NCBI RefSeq assembly: GCF_900094705.1
Contig: NZ_FMAR01000005.1
Coordinates: 62,001-126,000 of the forward strand
Reading direction: 5' to 3'
Source of the DNA: Chitinophaga costaii
GTDB taxonomy: Bacteria; Bacteroidota; Bacteroidia; Chitinophagales; Chitinophagaceae
DNA length: 64,000 nucleotides
Part shown: positions 63,280 to 64,000 of the stretch, in pieces
Layout of the letters: the number at the start of each line of letters is the position of its first letter
Position numbering within the stretch: position 1 is the stretch's first letter
Position numbers and translations under genes: made by a program
The notes under the pieces: model-generated
What the model saw: the letters and a program-made list of their open reading frames with translations, nothing else
The model's database searches: none
Told to the model about the DNA's origin: nothing

Positions 63280-63400
63280 GGTACGTAATGCGTTAATGGC
63301 TAAGGATTAAAGGGAAGGCCTACACACCGTTTCCTTTCGGCTTTTAACTATTAACTTTTTTTAAAGAAAGGCAAAGTTAACAGATTCTGCCCAAAACCTT

Positions 63401-63408
63401 TAGATTTG
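63401..63408 (+). promoter_or_regulatory. -7 box of ribF
   Basis: TAGATTTG fits TAnnTTTG and lies 28 bp before the ribF ATG at 63437. Confidence 0.5.
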
Positions 63409-63436
63409 CCCATCGTTTTGTATTGGATTAGATTTT

Positions 63437-64000
63437 ATGCAGGTTCACCGGGATTTGGGGCAATTGCCTGATTTTTATCGTGCAGTTATTACAATCGGCA
63501 CGTTCGACGGGGTTCACACGGGCCACCGTTATATATTGCAACAGCTGGACAAGTCGGCTAAAACCAGTGGTGGCGAAAAGGTGATCATTACCTTTGACCC
63601 CCATCCCCGGGAAGTGCTGCGCCCACAGGACAAGCCCATTCACATTCTCACCACCCTGCCGGAGAAAATAGCGCTGCTGGAGCAGTGCGGCATAGACCAC
63701 CTGGTGGTAGTACCCTTCACCATGGCCTTTGCTGGCATGAGCGCCAGCGATTATATTGCAGATTTCCTCATTGCCCGTTTTCACCCCCATACCATCATCA
63801 TCGGGTACGATCACCGCTTTGGCCATAACCGCGAAGGCGGCCTACCGCTGCTGGAACAGGAACAAACCCGCTATGGATATGAACTGATAGAAATACCTGA
63901 GCAGGTGGTACACGACCTCACGGTAAGCTCCACCAAGATCCGCGCAAACCTCGAAGCCGGCCAAGTAGCCTTGGCCAATGAACTGTTGGGGTATCCTTAC
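63437..64000 (+). CDS. ribF: Riboflavin kinase/FAD synthetase, 3' end outside window
   Basis: The first 188 residues are present. 'VITIGTFDGVHTGHRYIL' (about 17-34) is the nucleotidyltransferase HxGH-type block and 'IIGYDHRFGHNREGG' (about 120-134), 'TVSSTKIRANL' (about 157-167) are FAD-synthetase hallmarks; the riboflavin-kinase domain is cut off by the window end. It makes FMN and FAD. Together with ribD in the window the cell makes its own flavins. Confidence 0.95.
   Translation, partial: MQVHRDLGQLPDFYRAVITIGTFDGVHTGHRYILQQLDKSAKTSGGEKVIITFDPHPREVLRPQDKPIHILTTLPEKIALLEQCGIDHLVVVPFTMAFAGMSASDYIADFLIARFHPHTIIIGYDHRFGHNREGGLPLLEQEQTRYGYELIEIPEQVVHDLTVSSTKIRANLEAGQVALANELLGYPY

Noticed and set aside
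1..64000. CRISPR arrays, rRNA operons, prophage genes
   Set aside because: No regularly spaced repeats with spacers, no rRNA-like sequence, and no phage structural genes were seen.

Overview
The window looks like chromosomal DNA of a Bacteroidota bacterium, most likely of the Chitinophagaceae (Chitinophaga-like). The evidence is a SusC/SusD pair, promoter -7 boxes of the Bacteroidota form TAnnTTTG in front of many genes, Bacteroidota-style TonB C-terminal and CarboxypepD_reg proteins, and the overall protein sequences. No species can be named from the sequence alone.

Region 1 (1-16110) is a polysaccharide utilisation locus. On the minus strand, in order of transcription, are SusC, SusD, a SASA-type carbohydrate esterase, a large secreted enzyme of uncertain family and a truncated SSS sugar symporter. 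A LacI-type regulator is divergent from susC. A second minus-strand operon (GH65-like, GH78 rhamnosidase-like, GH28 polygalacturonase-like) converges on lacI. Rhamnosidase plus polygalacturonase points to pectin, perhaps rhamnogalacturonan. Three near-identical palindromes (consensus GGGAA-N2-TTCCC) lie 200 and 20 bp apart around the susC/lacI promoters; one is inside the susC signal-peptide codons. They look like a looping operator set for the LacI protein.

Region 2 (about 16180-19240) is a small accessory graveyard next to a tRNA-Leu(GAG) gene. It holds the 3' part of a group II intron with domains V and VI, an intact 'mobile mystery protein' A/B pair (HTH plus Fic), a remnant of a type III restriction-modification locus in which the start of mod is joined to the end of res, the last part of an ISL3-type transposase, and the ends of an IS21-type element.

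Region 3 (19375-38000) is mostly housekeeping: a DUF2130 protein, a HAD phosphatase, metE behind a cobalamin riboswitch, glutaryl-CoA dehydrogenase, pyrF, an Mrp-type ATPase, 3-hydroxybutyryl-CoA dehydrogenase, yigZ, ribD, prmC, exbB/exbD, pepT, an FKBP isomerase, a NamZ-like DUF1343 protein and fmt.

Region 4 (38267-49495) includes a LysM/RlpA-like protein and an almost complete heme pathway: hemY (hemG-type function) and hemH on the minus strand, then hemA-hemC-hemD-hemE-hemF-hemB-hemL divergently on the plus strand. Together they take glutamyl-tRNA to protoheme by the oxygen-dependent, protoporphyrin route. The ferrochelatase carries a four-cysteine segment suggesting an iron-sulfur cluster.

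Region 5 (49500-64000) has a SAM methyltransferase, a secreted protein of unknown function, OxyR with both redox cysteines, an M48 lipoprotein protease, plsY, prmA, a secreted hypothetical protein, rpsO-pnp (PNPase with a long Arg/Gly/Asp-rich tail), an FtsE-type ATPase, two TonB C-terminal-domain proteins, purM and the start of ribF. Coding density is high and most operons end in clear hairpin-plus-T-run terminators.
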